Positions 8,761-17,356 of a DNA stretch of 64,000 bases are shown in pieces. Each line of letters starts with the position of its first letter. Position 1 is the stretch's first letter. The stretch is from Streptomyces sp. NRRL F-5123 (lineage in GTDB: Bacteria > Actinomycetota > Actinomycetes > Streptomycetales > Streptomycetaceae). Made by a program: the position numbers and the translations under genes. The notes beneath the pieces were generated by a model that searched no databases, was not told the origin of the DNA, and was given only the letters and a program-made list of their open reading frames with translations. The DNA lies in the NCBI RefSeq assembly GCF_000721495.1, contig NZ_JOHY01000015.1:1-64000 (forward strand). The letters are read 5' to 3'.

Positions 8761-9368
8761 CGCAAGGGAGGGGGCAGATCCCGTACGCCCACGACGGGCC
8801 ATTCCCGGGGGTGGGGGCCGAGGCGGCGCAGGCGCTCGATCGTGATGGCGCTCCACGGGGAGAGTTCCAAGCGCTGGTGGTCCACTTCTGCCAGCACCGC
8901 CTCCCAAGGGGCCCACCGTACGCGGTCGACTTCGTCGGGGTTCGGGGCGAGCGGAGCCGCCTGCAGGACCCGTACGGCCGGTCCCACCTCGTTCTCGACG
9001 ATGCCGTTGCCCATCGTGGCCCGGTAGCGCACCGCGCCCAGCACAGGCTCGATGCGCTCCGCCGTCGTTCCCAGTTCCGCCCTCAGCCTGCGGCGTACCG
9101 CGTCCACCAGCGACTCGCCCGGAGCCGGGTGTCCGCACAGACTGTTGGTCCACACGCCGGGCCACGTGCGCTTCGACAGGGCCCTGCGGGTCAGCAGGAG
9201 CCGGCCCGCCTCGTCGAAGACGTAGGCGGTGAAGGCGAGGTGCAGCGGAGTGCTCCGGTGGTGCGCCCGTACCTTCGGGATGCTGCCCACCGCGTTCCAG
9301 CTCTCGTCGAGCAACACAACATGTTCGGCATCACCGGTCATCGCCTGACCGAAGGAGGGATCGTCCAT
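8748..9368 (-). CDS. idi: Isopentenyl-diphosphate delta-isomerase type I
   Basis: 206 residues. This enzyme interconverts IPP and DMAPP in isoprenoid supply. The Nudix-like fold carries the catalytic Cys in TNSLCGHPAPGE, the Glu pair in GIVENEVG and the closing VRWAPWE. The start is uncertain: the ATG at 9368 sits five bases after the stop of a small upstream frame (coupling possible), while the ATG at 9341 would give 197 residues. Neither has a clear ribosome site. It is coupled to the downstream HAD phosphatase. No prenyltransferase or cyclase genes are adjacent. Confidence 0.87.
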   Translation of the reverse strand: MDDPSFGQAMTGDAEHVVLLDESWNAVGSIPKVRAHHRSTPLHLAFTAYVFDEAGRLLLTRRALSKRTWPGVWTNSLCGHPAPGESLVDAVRRRLRAELGTTAERIEPVLGAVRYRATMGNGIVENEVGPAVRVLQAAPLAPNPDEVDRVRWAPWEAVLAEVDHQRLELSPWSAITIERLRRLGPHPREWPVVGVRDLPPPLRCRD

Positions 9369-9373
9369 GGACG

Positions 9374-9571
9374 TCACACAACAGTGACGAGGAAAGGACC
9401 GGGCCGGAGGGCCAGGGAACTGGTGAAGGTGAACCGGGAGGGCTGAGTACCGGGATCGGCCCATGCGACAGTGAGGCCGGGCGAGTAGGAGGTGTTCTGC
9501 ACGCCCAGATGGCAGGTGACGACGCCGCTGCCGTCCGCGGCGACGGCTAACGGGGCAATGGTTCCACGCAT
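9374..9571 (-). CDS. Small hypothetical protein upstream of idi
   Basis: A 65-codon frame, MRGTIAPLAVAADGSGVVTC onward, ends five bases before the possible idi start. GAAGGACGG lies about 11 bases ahead of the ATG. The composition (short beta-like segments, VQNTSYSPGL) looks protein-like, but I do not recognise a family. It could be the leader gene of the idi operon or a remnant. Confidence 0.35.
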   Translation of the reverse strand: MRGTIAPLAVAADGSGVVTCHLGVQNTSYSPGLTVAWADPGTQPSRFTFTSSLALRPGPFLVTVV

Positions 9572-10028
9572 GGCACATACCGTCCTTCGACGACGGGGTG
9601 CGCGGCGGACCGAGGAATCACGGTGCCCGCTGTCGCATCTGGTGGTGACAGGTAAGCGCACGGCTGAACGCCTGACAACACCTCTCACCCACGCGTCCAC
9701 ATCTGGCCAATTGTGTCATCTTTGCGCACACCGATGCGCTGTTTTGCGTGTGAACAGGAAATCTACGATCGGTTCCTCGAACGTTTTCCCGACCCTTCAC
9801 GGACCGGCTCTGTTCTCGCGAGTAAAACGACGCAGTACGCACACCGATGTGTGTCCGGTCGCCGTCGCTGCTTTCATCGCGTTCACGCCTTCCTGCGCCC
9901 GACGCTGTGTACGGGCCGCGGACGGGGAGAGCCGGGCACCGAGGCCGAAGGACGCTTCGTACTCGGTGCACGCCGACGCCGCCGAACGCTGCGTCATCTT
10001 TCCCTTGGCCACCACACGGGAGGAACGA
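9572..10028. other. Divergent spacer, AT-richer, upstream of the decarboxylase-like/acyltransferase operon
   Basis: No gene is seen. The DNA is visibly poorer in GC than its surroundings, as expected for promoters. The 12-mer CGCACACCGATG occurs twice in direct orientation (9725-9736 and 9838-9849), 113 bp apart, and could be a regulator site. Confidence 0.4.
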
Positions 10029-10619
10029 ATGGCACGTATCCCTTACCCGCAAACGCTCGCCGCGGAGGAGCTGCTGGCGCGTTCACCGGTGTCGCTGAAC
10101 GTGTTCCGGATGATCGCTCACGCACCGGCGGTGGCGGGGCCGGCAGTCGACCTCGGTGTCGCTCTGCTGTCGGCGACCGCTCTGCCGCCCCGGCTGCGCG
10201 AGGCGGTCGTCCTGTCCGTCGCCGGACACGCCCGTTGCGTGTACGAGCTGGCGCAGCACACGCCGATCGCCGAGCTGACCGGCATGACCGCCGAGCAGAC
10301 CGCGGCCACGGCGGGCGGTGCCCTGCACGTCGACGGCTTCACGCAGCTCGAGGAGAGCGCGCTGGCGGCGGTCCGCGAACTCATGGAGACCCACACACTC
10401 GACCGCCGGACGCTGTCGACGCTGCGCGAGACCCTCGGCGAGCAGCAGACGGTGGAGTTGCTGATGCTGATCGGTTACTACGTCATGCTCGCGAATTTGC
10501 TGAACGCTCTCGACGTGGACGTCGATCCGGCGAGCGCCGAGATCGCAGCCGCAGCCGGTCGTTCCGCCGAGAAGGCCGACGCCCCGGGCACGACCCGGGC
10601 GGAAGGAGGCACCTTGTGA
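10029..10619 (+). CDS. Carboxymuconolactone decarboxylase-like protein (AhpD fold, lacking CxxC)
   Basis: 196 residues behind GGGAGGA. The helical CMD fold is recognised from ARSPVSLNVFRMIAHAP, LPPRLREAVVLSVAGHARCV, the YELAQHTPIA helix and LLMLIGYYVMLANLLNAL at the end. The redox CxxC of true AhpD is absent (GHARCVYE has one Cys), so peroxidase activity is unlikely. The stop codon overlaps the GTG of the following acyltransferase (GTGA). The pair therefore forms an operon and probably acts together on a small carbonyl or acyl substrate (inference). Confidence 0.75.
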   Translation: MARIPYPQTLAAEELLARSPVSLNVFRMIAHAPAVAGPAVDLGVALLSATALPPRLREAVVLSVAGHARCVYELAQHTPIAELTGMTAEQTAATAGGALHVDGFTQLEESALAAVRELMETHTLDRRTLSTLRETLGEQQTVELLMLIGYYVMLANLLNALDVDVDPASAEIAAAAGRSAEKADAPGTTRAEGGTL

Positions 10620-11587
10620 CCGAATCAGCGCAGTCGGCGTCGACCGGTTTCGCCGGCAGATCACTCCACGTCTTCCCGCCCCAGGGAACGTTCGCGCCCG
10701 CCGCCCTTTTCGCTGCGATACGCCGCAGTGCGCAATTCGCGGGCATCTTCGAGCAGATCGCGAAACAGGCGGACGAAGTGACCGCCCCGCGGGGAGGCGT
10801 GGAACTGGCGCGCTTCCTCACGGATGCCGAGCCGCCCTCCGCCGAAGAGTTACAGCAGGCGCACACCCTCGAACTTGCCTCCTACGCCGCCTCGCTCGCC
10901 GCCCACCGGTCACTGTCCGAGAGGTACGGCAGGCCGGCGGTGGTCCTGGGAGTCAGCGCCGGCGACTTCGCCGCCATGACCGCCGCCGGCGTCTTCGGTC
11001 TGGAGGACGGGATCCACCTGGCGCTCGATGCAGCAGCCGTACAGCGGAGCTGCCCGGGCCGGATGGTCGCCCTGCAGTGCTCCCGGGAGGAGGCCGACGA
11101 GGTCGTCGCACGCAGTAAGGCGCGTGATGCCGTCCTGGCCCTGGTGTTCGACGACCGGTCCGTGGTGGTGACGGTCGCAGGGGCCGACGTGCGGGCGGTG
11201 TGCGAAGCGGCGGCGGGCATGGGCGTCAAGGCCGCGCTTGCACCCGTTCCGTTCGGCTCGCACCATCCGGGCCTGAGCCGCCAGGCGGACGTCCTGTGCG
11301 CCGTGGTGAGCTCCTACCCCCGCAGGCCCGCAGCCCTGCCGGTGCACTCGGCGGCCGGTGGCCGGGTGTACCGGGACGGGGACGCGTTACCACGGGCAAT
11401 GGCGGACAACCTCGTGCTGCCCGTCGACTTCCCGTCGTCGTTGCGGCAGAGCCTCTTCCCGGGAGTGCGCCAGGTCTTCGACCTGGACACCGGAGGCGCG
11501 CTCGCACCCAGCGTCCGCAGAATCCTCGCGCTGTCCGCCGTCGAAGCCGTTCACGCACCCTTCACGGAACCGGATTTCGCCTGGTGA
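10616..11587 (+). CDS. Stand-alone malonyl-CoA:ACP acyltransferase-like protein with two TTA codons
   Basis: 323 residues. The GTG start overlaps the upstream stop and GGAAGGAGG precedes it. The fold is that of FabD/polyketide AT domains: FPPQGTFAP, the nucleophile elbow GVSAGDFAAM (GHSxG in classical enzymes), the acyl-binding QRSCPGRMVALQ and the His region FGSHHPGLSRQA. There is no ketosynthase or ACP gene nearby. TTA leucine codons at 10850-10852 and 11387-11389 make expression dependent on the rare bldA tRNA in Streptomyces, which points to developmental or secondary-metabolic timing. Confidence 0.75.
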   Translation: MTESAQSASTGFAGRSLHVFPPQGTFAPAALFAAIRRSAQFAGIFEQIAKQADEVTAPRGGVELARFLTDAEPPSAEELQQAHTLELASYAASLAAHRSLSERYGRPAVVLGVSAGDFAAMTAAGVFGLEDGIHLALDAAAVQRSCPGRMVALQCSREEADEVVARSKARDAVLALVFDDRSVVVTVAGADVRAVCEAAAGMGVKAALAPVPFGSHHPGLSRQADVLCAVVSSYPRRPAALPVHSAAGGRVYRDGDALPRAMADNLVLPVDFPSSLRQSLFPGVRQVFDLDTGGALAPSVRRILALSAVEAVHAPFTEPDFAW

Positions 11588-11822
11588 ACGCACCTCGGCG
11601 ACCACGACCGAAAGGCGGCGAAATGGGCTCCTCGCCATCGGCCGGGCGGCGGCGACCGCTCGCCGCCGCCCGCCCGCATTGTCGGCTTCGGTGTCCCTCC
11701 TGGTGGCCGCCGCCTGTGCGCTGTCACCGGCCGCTTCGCGTACGTCTTCCCCGACGTCAGGCGCATCTTCCTGGACGGGACGCAGGGCGCTGCTCAGACG
11801 GTCCATCGAGGGCAGCTGCTGG

Positions 11823-13253
11823 TCATCCGGTCTGCGCCAAGTCCTCCAGGCTCCGGCCTCGGGTTTCGGGGACGAGCGTCGCTGTGAAGACCAGGGCGAT
11901 CAGGCAGATACCAGCGAAGAGGAAGAAGGTTCCGGAGGCCCCGATGCCGTCGACGAGGACGGGGAAGAACTGCGAGACGAGATAGTTGCCGCCCCAGAGC
12001 GCGAAGGTCGCCACGGAGGCGGCGACACCGCGGACCCGGGTGGGAAAGATCTCCGAGATGATCACGTAGGCGACCGTGCCGAAAGAGACCGCGAAGAACC
12101 CCACGTAGGCAAGGATCAGAAAGAGAAGCAGGGCGGCGTTCGGGTGGGCCGACCGGAAGACCAGCCCGGTGCCGGCGAGGAGGAGGGTCATCGCGGCGGA
12201 CCCGACCAGGAGTAGGGCGCGGCGGCCCACGCGGTCGATGAGGCGCATGGACACCAGGGTCGCCACGACCAGGACGACGCCGATCAGCACGGTGCTCGTC
12301 ATGGCGCCGTCGGAGCCGAAGCCGGCGGTGTGGAACACCTCGGGGGCGTAGTAGAAGATCGCGTTGATGCCGGTGATCTGCTGGAAGAGTGCCACTCCGA
12401 CCCCGACGACGAGCATGCGGCGCAGTGCCGGTGCCAGCAGCTCGCGCAGCCCGGCATGTTCCTGCGCCAAGGCGCCCTGGATGGCCGTCAGTTCCGAACA
12501 GGCCGCATCCGGCGTGGCGTTGACGTGTTCCAGGACGGTCAGTGCCTCGTCACTGCGTCCCTTCCGGACCAGCCAGCGCGGACTCTCGGGCACCAAGAAG
12601 AGCAGGAGGAAGAAGGCGGCTGCGGGGATCACTCCGAGGGCGAAGATCCAGCGCCACCCCTGACTTATGTTCCACGCCTCGCTGTTGCTGCGGGCGATGA
12701 CCGCGCTGATGGCGAAGACCACCAGGTTGCCTATGGTGTTGAAGAGCTGGTTGAACGAGACGAGGCGTCCGCGGACGGCGGCCGGGGCGACCTCGGCGAT
12801 GTAGAGCGGGGCCACCGTGGTCTCGGTGCCGATCCCGATCCCGACCAGGATGCGGAAGAACACCAGCCAGCCGGAGGACGGGGCGAGCGCCTCGCCGCAG
12901 GCGCCGACGACGAACACGAGGGCCGTGCCGAGCATGACCTTCTTGCGGCCCACCACGTCACTGAGGCGCCCGGCGAACACCACGCCGATGATGCAACCGA
13001 CGACGATGCTGGACGTGACCCAGCCCAGGCCGCCGGGGGAGAGGTGGAAGCGGTCCTGGATGAATCCGGTGGCGCCCGAGACGGCGCCGTTGTCGAAGCC
13101 GAAGAGGAACCCGCCGACCGCGGTGACCATGGTGATGACGATGACGTTGGCCATGTGTCCGCGCCCGTTACCGCGCTGGGGACTGTGGGGACTGTCGATG
13201 GTGCCGGTGTCCCGTCCGGTGGCGGAGCCGGCCGGGGGGGATGTGCTTTCCAT
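11823..13253 (-). CDS. MFS sugar transporter (SP family)
   Basis: 476 residues with twelve predicted membrane helices. GGAGG precedes the ATG at 13253. Sugar-porter marks: FLFGFDNGAVSGA in helix 1, GRLSDVVGRKK between helices 2 and 3, PESPRWLV before the central loop, QQITGINAIFYY in helix 7, RLIDRVGRR, and the C-terminal PETRGRSLEDL. It is probably a proton symporter for a sugar or polyol. It is last in a minus-strand series with the FAD oxidase, FGGY kinase and PfkB kinase, and presumably imports their substrate. Confidence 0.88.
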   Translation of the reverse strand: MESTSPPAGSATGRDTGTIDSPHSPQRGNGRGHMANVIVITMVTAVGGFLFGFDNGAVSGATGFIQDRFHLSPGGLGWVTSSIVVGCIIGVVFAGRLSDVVGRKKVMLGTALVFVVGACGEALAPSSGWLVFFRILVGIGIGTETTVAPLYIAEVAPAAVRGRLVSFNQLFNTIGNLVVFAISAVIARSNSEAWNISQGWRWIFALGVIPAAAFFLLLFLVPESPRWLVRKGRSDEALTVLEHVNATPDAACSELTAIQGALAQEHAGLRELLAPALRRMLVVGVGVALFQQITGINAIFYYAPEVFHTAGFGSDGAMTSTVLIGVVLVVATLVSMRLIDRVGRRALLLVGSAAMTLLLAGTGLVFRSAHPNAALLLFLILAYVGFFAVSFGTVAYVIISEIFPTRVRGVAASVATFALWGGNYLVSQFFPVLVDGIGASGTFFLFAGICLIALVFTATLVPETRGRSLEDLAQTG

Positions 13254-13363
13254 CAGGACCTCCGTCCTGGAGGGCCGCAACGGCCCTGGGGGTGGTTGTC
13301 GGTCTTACGCGTCACGACCTGCGGCCGAGTAGTCCGGCGCCGGTGCCCGCCGCGTGGGGGTCG

Positions 13364-14332
13364 TCAGCCGTCGACGCGGCAGACGGTGACCAGGTCATAG
13401 AGGGAGCGGGCGGGAAGGTCGCTGGACAGCCCCGCAGTGAGCGAGGCCGCGTTGGAGGCTCCGCAGGCGGCGGCGACGCGCAGGTGACGCCCCCAGCCGC
13501 GGTCCGCGGCGGTGACCAGGCTGTGCACGAGACCGGCGCAGAACGCGTCGCCGGAGCCCACCGCGCTGCGGGTGGGGACGTCGGGGGCGGTCACCTCGTA
13601 CGTGCCGTCGGGGGTGAGGGCCAAGGTGGGTCGGGGGCCGTCGGTGACGATGACGCATTCGGTGCCCCGCTCGCGCCAGGCCCGTGCGGTGGCGAGTGTG
13701 GACCTGCCTGCGTCGGACACGGCGGCGAGTTCCTCGGCGTTGACCTTCACGACGTCCGGGCAGGCTCGGATCCCGGCAGCGAGGGCCGGACCGTGCGCGT
13801 CGAGGACCGTGAGAACCGGGTCGGGTGCCGCCTCGATCCAGCGCGCGTACAGGTCGTCCGGTGCCCCGGGGGGCAGGCTGCCGGTGCAGACCAGGGCCTG
13901 GGTGTTGCGGATCGCGCGGTCGAAGGCCTTGTCGAGGGCGTCCAGTTCGGTCTTGTCCACCTCGGCGCCCGTGGCGTTGTACACCGTCGCACCGTCCGGG
14001 TCAGCGAGGTCGACGAGGACCTCGTTGACCCGGGTGGCGCCGCGGGTGGTGACGAGGTCGGCGTCGAGCTTCTCGGTGTCGAGGAGGTCGCGCAGAAGAC
14101 GCCCGGTGGGTCCGCCCGCGAAACCGAACAGGTGCGGCGTCGGGTGCGCGACGGGAGTGACCGGCGGGTCGGTGGCGAGGCTCGCGAGGACCCTGGCCAC
14201 GTTGACCCCTTTGCCGCCGGCGAGGGTCTCGCTCCGGGCGAGGCGGTGGACGCTGCCGGGCCGGTTGCGGTCGACGACGAGGAGCCGTTCGATCGCGGGG
14301 TTGACGGAGGCGATGGCGATGGCGGTGTTCAC
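13364..14332 (-). CDS. PfkB-family sugar kinase (1-phosphofructokinase-like)
   Basis: 322 residues from a GTG that overlaps the FGGY kinase stop (GTGA). N-terminal IASVNPAIERLLVVD and ETLAGGKGVNVARVLASL are the sugar-binding signature of the 1-phosphofructokinase/tagatose-6-phosphate kinase group. The C-terminal RSAVGSGDAFCAGLVHSL holds the catalytic Asp and anion hole. It would phosphorylate a sugar phosphate, giving a bisphosphate that the aldolase encoded across the divergent promoter can split (inference). Confidence 0.85.
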   Translation of the reverse strand: MNTAIAIASVNPAIERLLVVDRNRPGSVHRLARSETLAGGKGVNVARVLASLATDPPVTPVAHPTPHLFGFAGGPTGRLLRDLLDTEKLDADLVTTRGATRVNEVLVDLADPDGATVYNATGAEVDKTELDALDKAFDRAIRNTQALVCTGSLPPGAPDDLYARWIEAAPDPVLTVLDAHGPALAAGIRACPDVVKVNAEELAAVSDAGRSTLATARAWRERGTECVIVTDGPRPTLALTPDGTYEVTAPDVPTRSAVGSGDAFCAGLVHSLVTAADRGWGRHLRVAAACGASNAASLTAGLSSDLPARSLYDLVTVCRVDG

Positions 14333-15717
14333 TGCGGGCCGACTTCCTTGTTCTCGGCGAAGTTCAGGGGTGGTGCGCCCGCCGCGCCGGGCAGCACGGC
14401 GTCCCGGGCGATACGGGCCGCGGACTCCGCCACCGGCTCGGGCACCGTGCGCACATCCAGCGGGACGCCCCACCGCGCCTGGCGGTGGGCGGCCATCTCG
14501 GGGCGGCGCCACAGCGACCCGGTGAGCGCGACGGTGCACGGCCGGATGCCGGCCAGGGCGCACATCTCGCCCAGGACGGTGCGAGTGTGGTCCGCGACCC
14601 GGTCCAGAGCGTGGCGTACGACGTCGGCGGCGCGCAGGCCGGGAGCAAGCCCGGAAATGCTGAGCAGCCCCTCGTCCGAGGCGTCGGGATCGGCGAGGAC
14701 GACGTGCATTCCGGTGTCGGGGCCCGGGGGCTGCGCGGCCAGAGCGGCGAAGAGCGCGTCGAAGTCACCGTCGTAGAACAGGTCGGCGAGCAGCTGGACC
14801 ACCTTGCCGGTCGGAGTGGCGCTGCCGAGGAGATAACCCTGGGCCGACCAGGAGCGGCTGTGGTCGATGCCGAGCTCCCAGGCCCGGCGCTCGGGCGCAT
14901 AGACGTCGGAAGCGACCATCAGGTACTCCGAGGTGCCGATCGAGTCCAGCACGCGGGCCCCGCCGGCGCGGTGGACGCCGTGGGCGGCGACGACCTGGTC
15001 GTGACCGCCGGTGACGACGGGGACCTCGCCCGCCAGCGGAACTCCGGGCAGCGCGTCGGGGTGCAGGGTGCCGGCGACGGCCCCCACCATCAGCGGCTCG
15101 GGGAACATCTCCGGCCTCAGGTCCAGGCGCCACATGACGTCCGTCAGGGGCTCCAGCGTGGCGAGGTCGAAGCACTGGCTGTGGGTCAGCTGGGCGACGG
15201 CGGACGTCCAACGGCCTGTCATCCGGTGCACGGCGAAGCTGCCGAAGTCCGCCCAGCGGGCCGTGGAGCGCCACACCTCTGGTTGCGTGGCCCGCAGCTG
15301 CGCGGTGCGTTCGGGGGTCTGGGCGGGGCGGTGACGCATGCCGGTCGCCGTGTAGTGCTCGTAGGAGTCGAGGAGTTCGACGGTGTCCGGGTCAAGTGCT
15401 GTCCGGGGCGGGTTCTGCCACCAGGCCAGGGACGGGTGGAGCGCCTGGCCGCGCGCGTCCACCGGTACGGCCTCTTCTTGTCCGAAGCTGGCCACGCACA
15501 CGCCGGCGAGCGCTCCGTGGGGGTGCGCGGTGGTGGCCGCGTAGCGGGCGACCAGTTCGGAGGTGCGGGCCCACACCTCCTCGGCATCGTGGAAGGTGAG
15601 CCCGTCACGGGTGACGGTGGGTGTACGGATGCGGCCCGCGGGCAGGACGGTTCCCTCGTCCGTGACGCCGACCGTCTTGAGGTGGGTGGTGCCGATGTCG
15701 ATGCCTAGAAACCACAT
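14329..15717 (-). CDS. FGGY-family carbohydrate kinase
   Basis: 462 residues; GGAG lies ahead of the ATG. The N-terminal MWFLGIDIGTTHLKTVGV is the ATP phosphate-binding loop of the FGGY (xylulokinase/gluconokinase/glycerol kinase) fold. SFGQEEAVPVD and VTGGHDQVVAAHG mark the sugar site, and VALTGSLWRRPEMA is the C-terminal adenosine motif. The sugar is unknown. The gene is translationally coupled to the PfkB kinase, so two phosphorylations appear to follow each other in one pathway. Confidence 0.86.
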   Translation of the reverse strand: MWFLGIDIGTTHLKTVGVTDEGTVLPAGRIRTPTVTRDGLTFHDAEEVWARTSELVARYAATTAHPHGALAGVCVASFGQEEAVPVDARGQALHPSLAWWQNPPRTALDPDTVELLDSYEHYTATGMRHRPAQTPERTAQLRATQPEVWRSTARWADFGSFAVHRMTGRWTSAVAQLTHSQCFDLATLEPLTDVMWRLDLRPEMFPEPLMVGAVAGTLHPDALPGVPLAGEVPVVTGGHDQVVAAHGVHRAGGARVLDSIGTSEYLMVASDVYAPERRAWELGIDHSRSWSAQGYLLGSATPTGKVVQLLADLFYDGDFDALFAALAAQPPGPDTGMHVVLADPDASDEGLLSISGLAPGLRAADVVRHALDRVADHTRTVLGEMCALAGIRPCTVALTGSLWRRPEMAAHRQARWGVPLDVRTVPEPVAESAARIARDAVLPGAAGAPPLNFAENKEVGPQ

Positions 15718-15798
15718 TGTCTCCGGGCCTCCTCACGCGTCGGGGGTGTGGGCACGCCGGCGAAGCGGCGGCGGGGCGGGGAAGGGACGGACGCGGCG

Positions 15799-17199
15799 TC
15801 AGTTCAGTCCGAGCTTGCCGGGGTTGAGGACGCCGTCCGGGTCGAGGGTGTTCTTGAGCCGACGCAGGACGAGGTGGGCGGTTCCGAGGGACTGCCGGGT
15901 GTAGGGGGAGCGCGCCAGGCCGCCGCCGTGGTGGTGGGAGAGTTCGGCGCCGTGCTCGAGAGCCACCGCCATCGCCGTCGCCCAGATCTCACGGAGGCGC
16001 TCCACCGCGGCGCTGTCGGACTCCGCGCTGCCGCGCAGGATGAGGTAGAGGGAGGTGCCCTGTGTGTACACGTGGGAGAAGTGGCCCAGGACCTCGTCGG
16101 CGAGCGGGGCCAAGGCCTTCGTCATCGCGTGGTACAGGGGCAGGATGCCGCGCCAGGTGTGAGCGACCTCGATGGTCTCGGCGAATCCCCCTTCCTGGTC
16201 CAGCAGCATCTCGACCGAGGAGAAGTCGAAGCGGCGCCCCATCCACTTCTGGGCACCTTCGGGCCCGGTGGCACGGCCGCCGTGCTCGGCGACGAGGTGC
16301 CCCAGGGCGTCGAGCTCGGCGCGGGCGATATCGCTCGGTCCCTGTGTCCCGGCGAACATCACGGCGGTGTCGACGGTCTCGTCCTGCAGCGCGTGGCGTG
16401 CCTCCACGGGGTCGTACAGGCGCAGCAGGAACGGGCGAAGCCCGGCGGCGGCCTGGGCGCGCATCACCGCGACGCCGGCCTCCACCGAGGGCAGGGTGTA
16501 CGTCTCCAGGAGGCGGGTCTCGGGCAGCGGGAACACCTTGAGGGTGACGGAAGTGATGACGCCCAGAGTCCCTTCGGATCCGAGGAAGAGACGGCGCAGG
16601 TCAGGGCCCATGGCCGCGCGCGGTGACGCCGTCAGGCGCAGTATTTCACCGGTGGCGAGGATGACGGTGTAGCCGGTCACCAGGTCTTCGATGCCGCCGT
16701 AGTACGAGGAGAACTGCCCGGTCGCGAGGGTCGCGAGCCAGCCGCCGACGCTGGAGCGGTACAGGGACTGCGGGGAGTGGCCCAGGGTGTAGCCGCGGGC
16801 CTGGAGCGCGTCCTCCAACTCGCCGCCGTTGCAGCTCGCCGAGGCGGTGACGACCAGGTCCACCTCGTCCAGTTCGTAGCCGGTCGGCAGCGCCGAGAGG
16901 TCGAGGACGATGCCGCCTCGTACGGGCAGCGGCTGGCCGGTGACGGACGAGCCGAGGCCGCGCGCGGTGACGGGCACGTCGTGCTGCGCCGCGGTGGCCA
17001 GCACGGTGCGGATCTGCTCCTCGTCGGTGGGGCGGACCACCACGTCGCCGCGGTGCTCGTGCCGTCCGAGCCTTGCGAGCTTGGTCGACAGGGGCCAGGA
17101 GTCGTGACTGGAGGAGTCGAGCGTCGTGTCGTCGGTGCGGACGGCCTCCGGCCCCAGCACGCTGGTCAGCGTGGCCAGAGGCGTGGACAGGTCTGCCAT
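15799..17199 (-). CDS. FAD-binding oxidase (alkyl-DHAP synthase/GlcD-like)
   Basis: 466 residues. The vanillyl-alcohol-oxidase-type FAD domain spans about 50-225: GDVVVRPTDEEQIRTVL, the pyrophosphate loop TARGLGSSVTGQPLPV, then GGWLATLATGQFS and LGSEGTLGVI. The C-terminal SHHHGGGLARSPYTRQSL holds the active-site His run of the alkyldihydroxyacetonephosphate synthase subgroup. It probably oxidises a polyol, sugar acid or alpha-hydroxy acid as the first step of the cluster's pathway (inference). It is first gene of the minus-strand operon and diverges from the aldolase gene. Confidence 0.82.
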   Translation of the reverse strand: MADLSTPLATLTSVLGPEAVRTDDTTLDSSSHDSWPLSTKLARLGRHEHRGDVVVRPTDEEQIRTVLATAAQHDVPVTARGLGSSVTGQPLPVRGGIVLDLSALPTGYELDEVDLVVTASASCNGGELEDALQARGYTLGHSPQSLYRSSVGGWLATLATGQFSSYYGGIEDLVTGYTVILATGEILRLTASPRAAMGPDLRRLFLGSEGTLGVITSVTLKVFPLPETRLLETYTLPSVEAGVAVMRAQAAAGLRPFLLRLYDPVEARHALQDETVDTAVMFAGTQGPSDIARAELDALGHLVAEHGGRATGPEGAQKWMGRRFDFSSVEMLLDQEGGFAETIEVAHTWRGILPLYHAMTKALAPLADEVLGHFSHVYTQGTSLYLILRGSAESDSAAVERLREIWATAMAVALEHGAELSHHHGGGLARSPYTRQSLGTAHLVLRRLKNTLDPDGVLNPGKLGLN

Positions 17200-17279
17200 G
17201 GGGAGCTCCTGGGTTGCGGGAACCGGCGTTTGTCGGGGCGGGTCCGTCGTGATGCCGCCGGTGGGCCGGGGCGGCTCGA

Positions 17280-17308
17280 TTGACAGCCGCCGTTCCGGAT
17301 CCTAGGCT
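17280..17308 (+). promoter_or_regulatory. Housekeeping-type promoter of the aldolase gene
   Basis: TTGACA at 17280-17285, a 17-bp spacer and TAGGCT at 17303-17308 match the HrdB (sigma-70) consensus almost perfectly. Transcription would start near 17315, about 40 bases before the aldolase start. Confidence 0.7.
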
Positions 17309-17312
17309 CAAA

Positions 17313-17335
17313 ATGCAATTCTCCGCAAGCTGCAT
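17313..17335. promoter_or_regulatory. Candidate operator ATGCA-N13-TGCAT at the transcription start
   Basis: Inverted repeat with arms ATGCA (17313-17317) and TGCAT (17331-17335) placed over the expected start of transcription, where a repressor would block initiation. The YhfZ-like protein encoded downstream is the obvious candidate ligand sensor (inference). Confidence 0.4.
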
Positions 17336-17356
17336 ATTCAGAAAGCGAGTGTCGTC

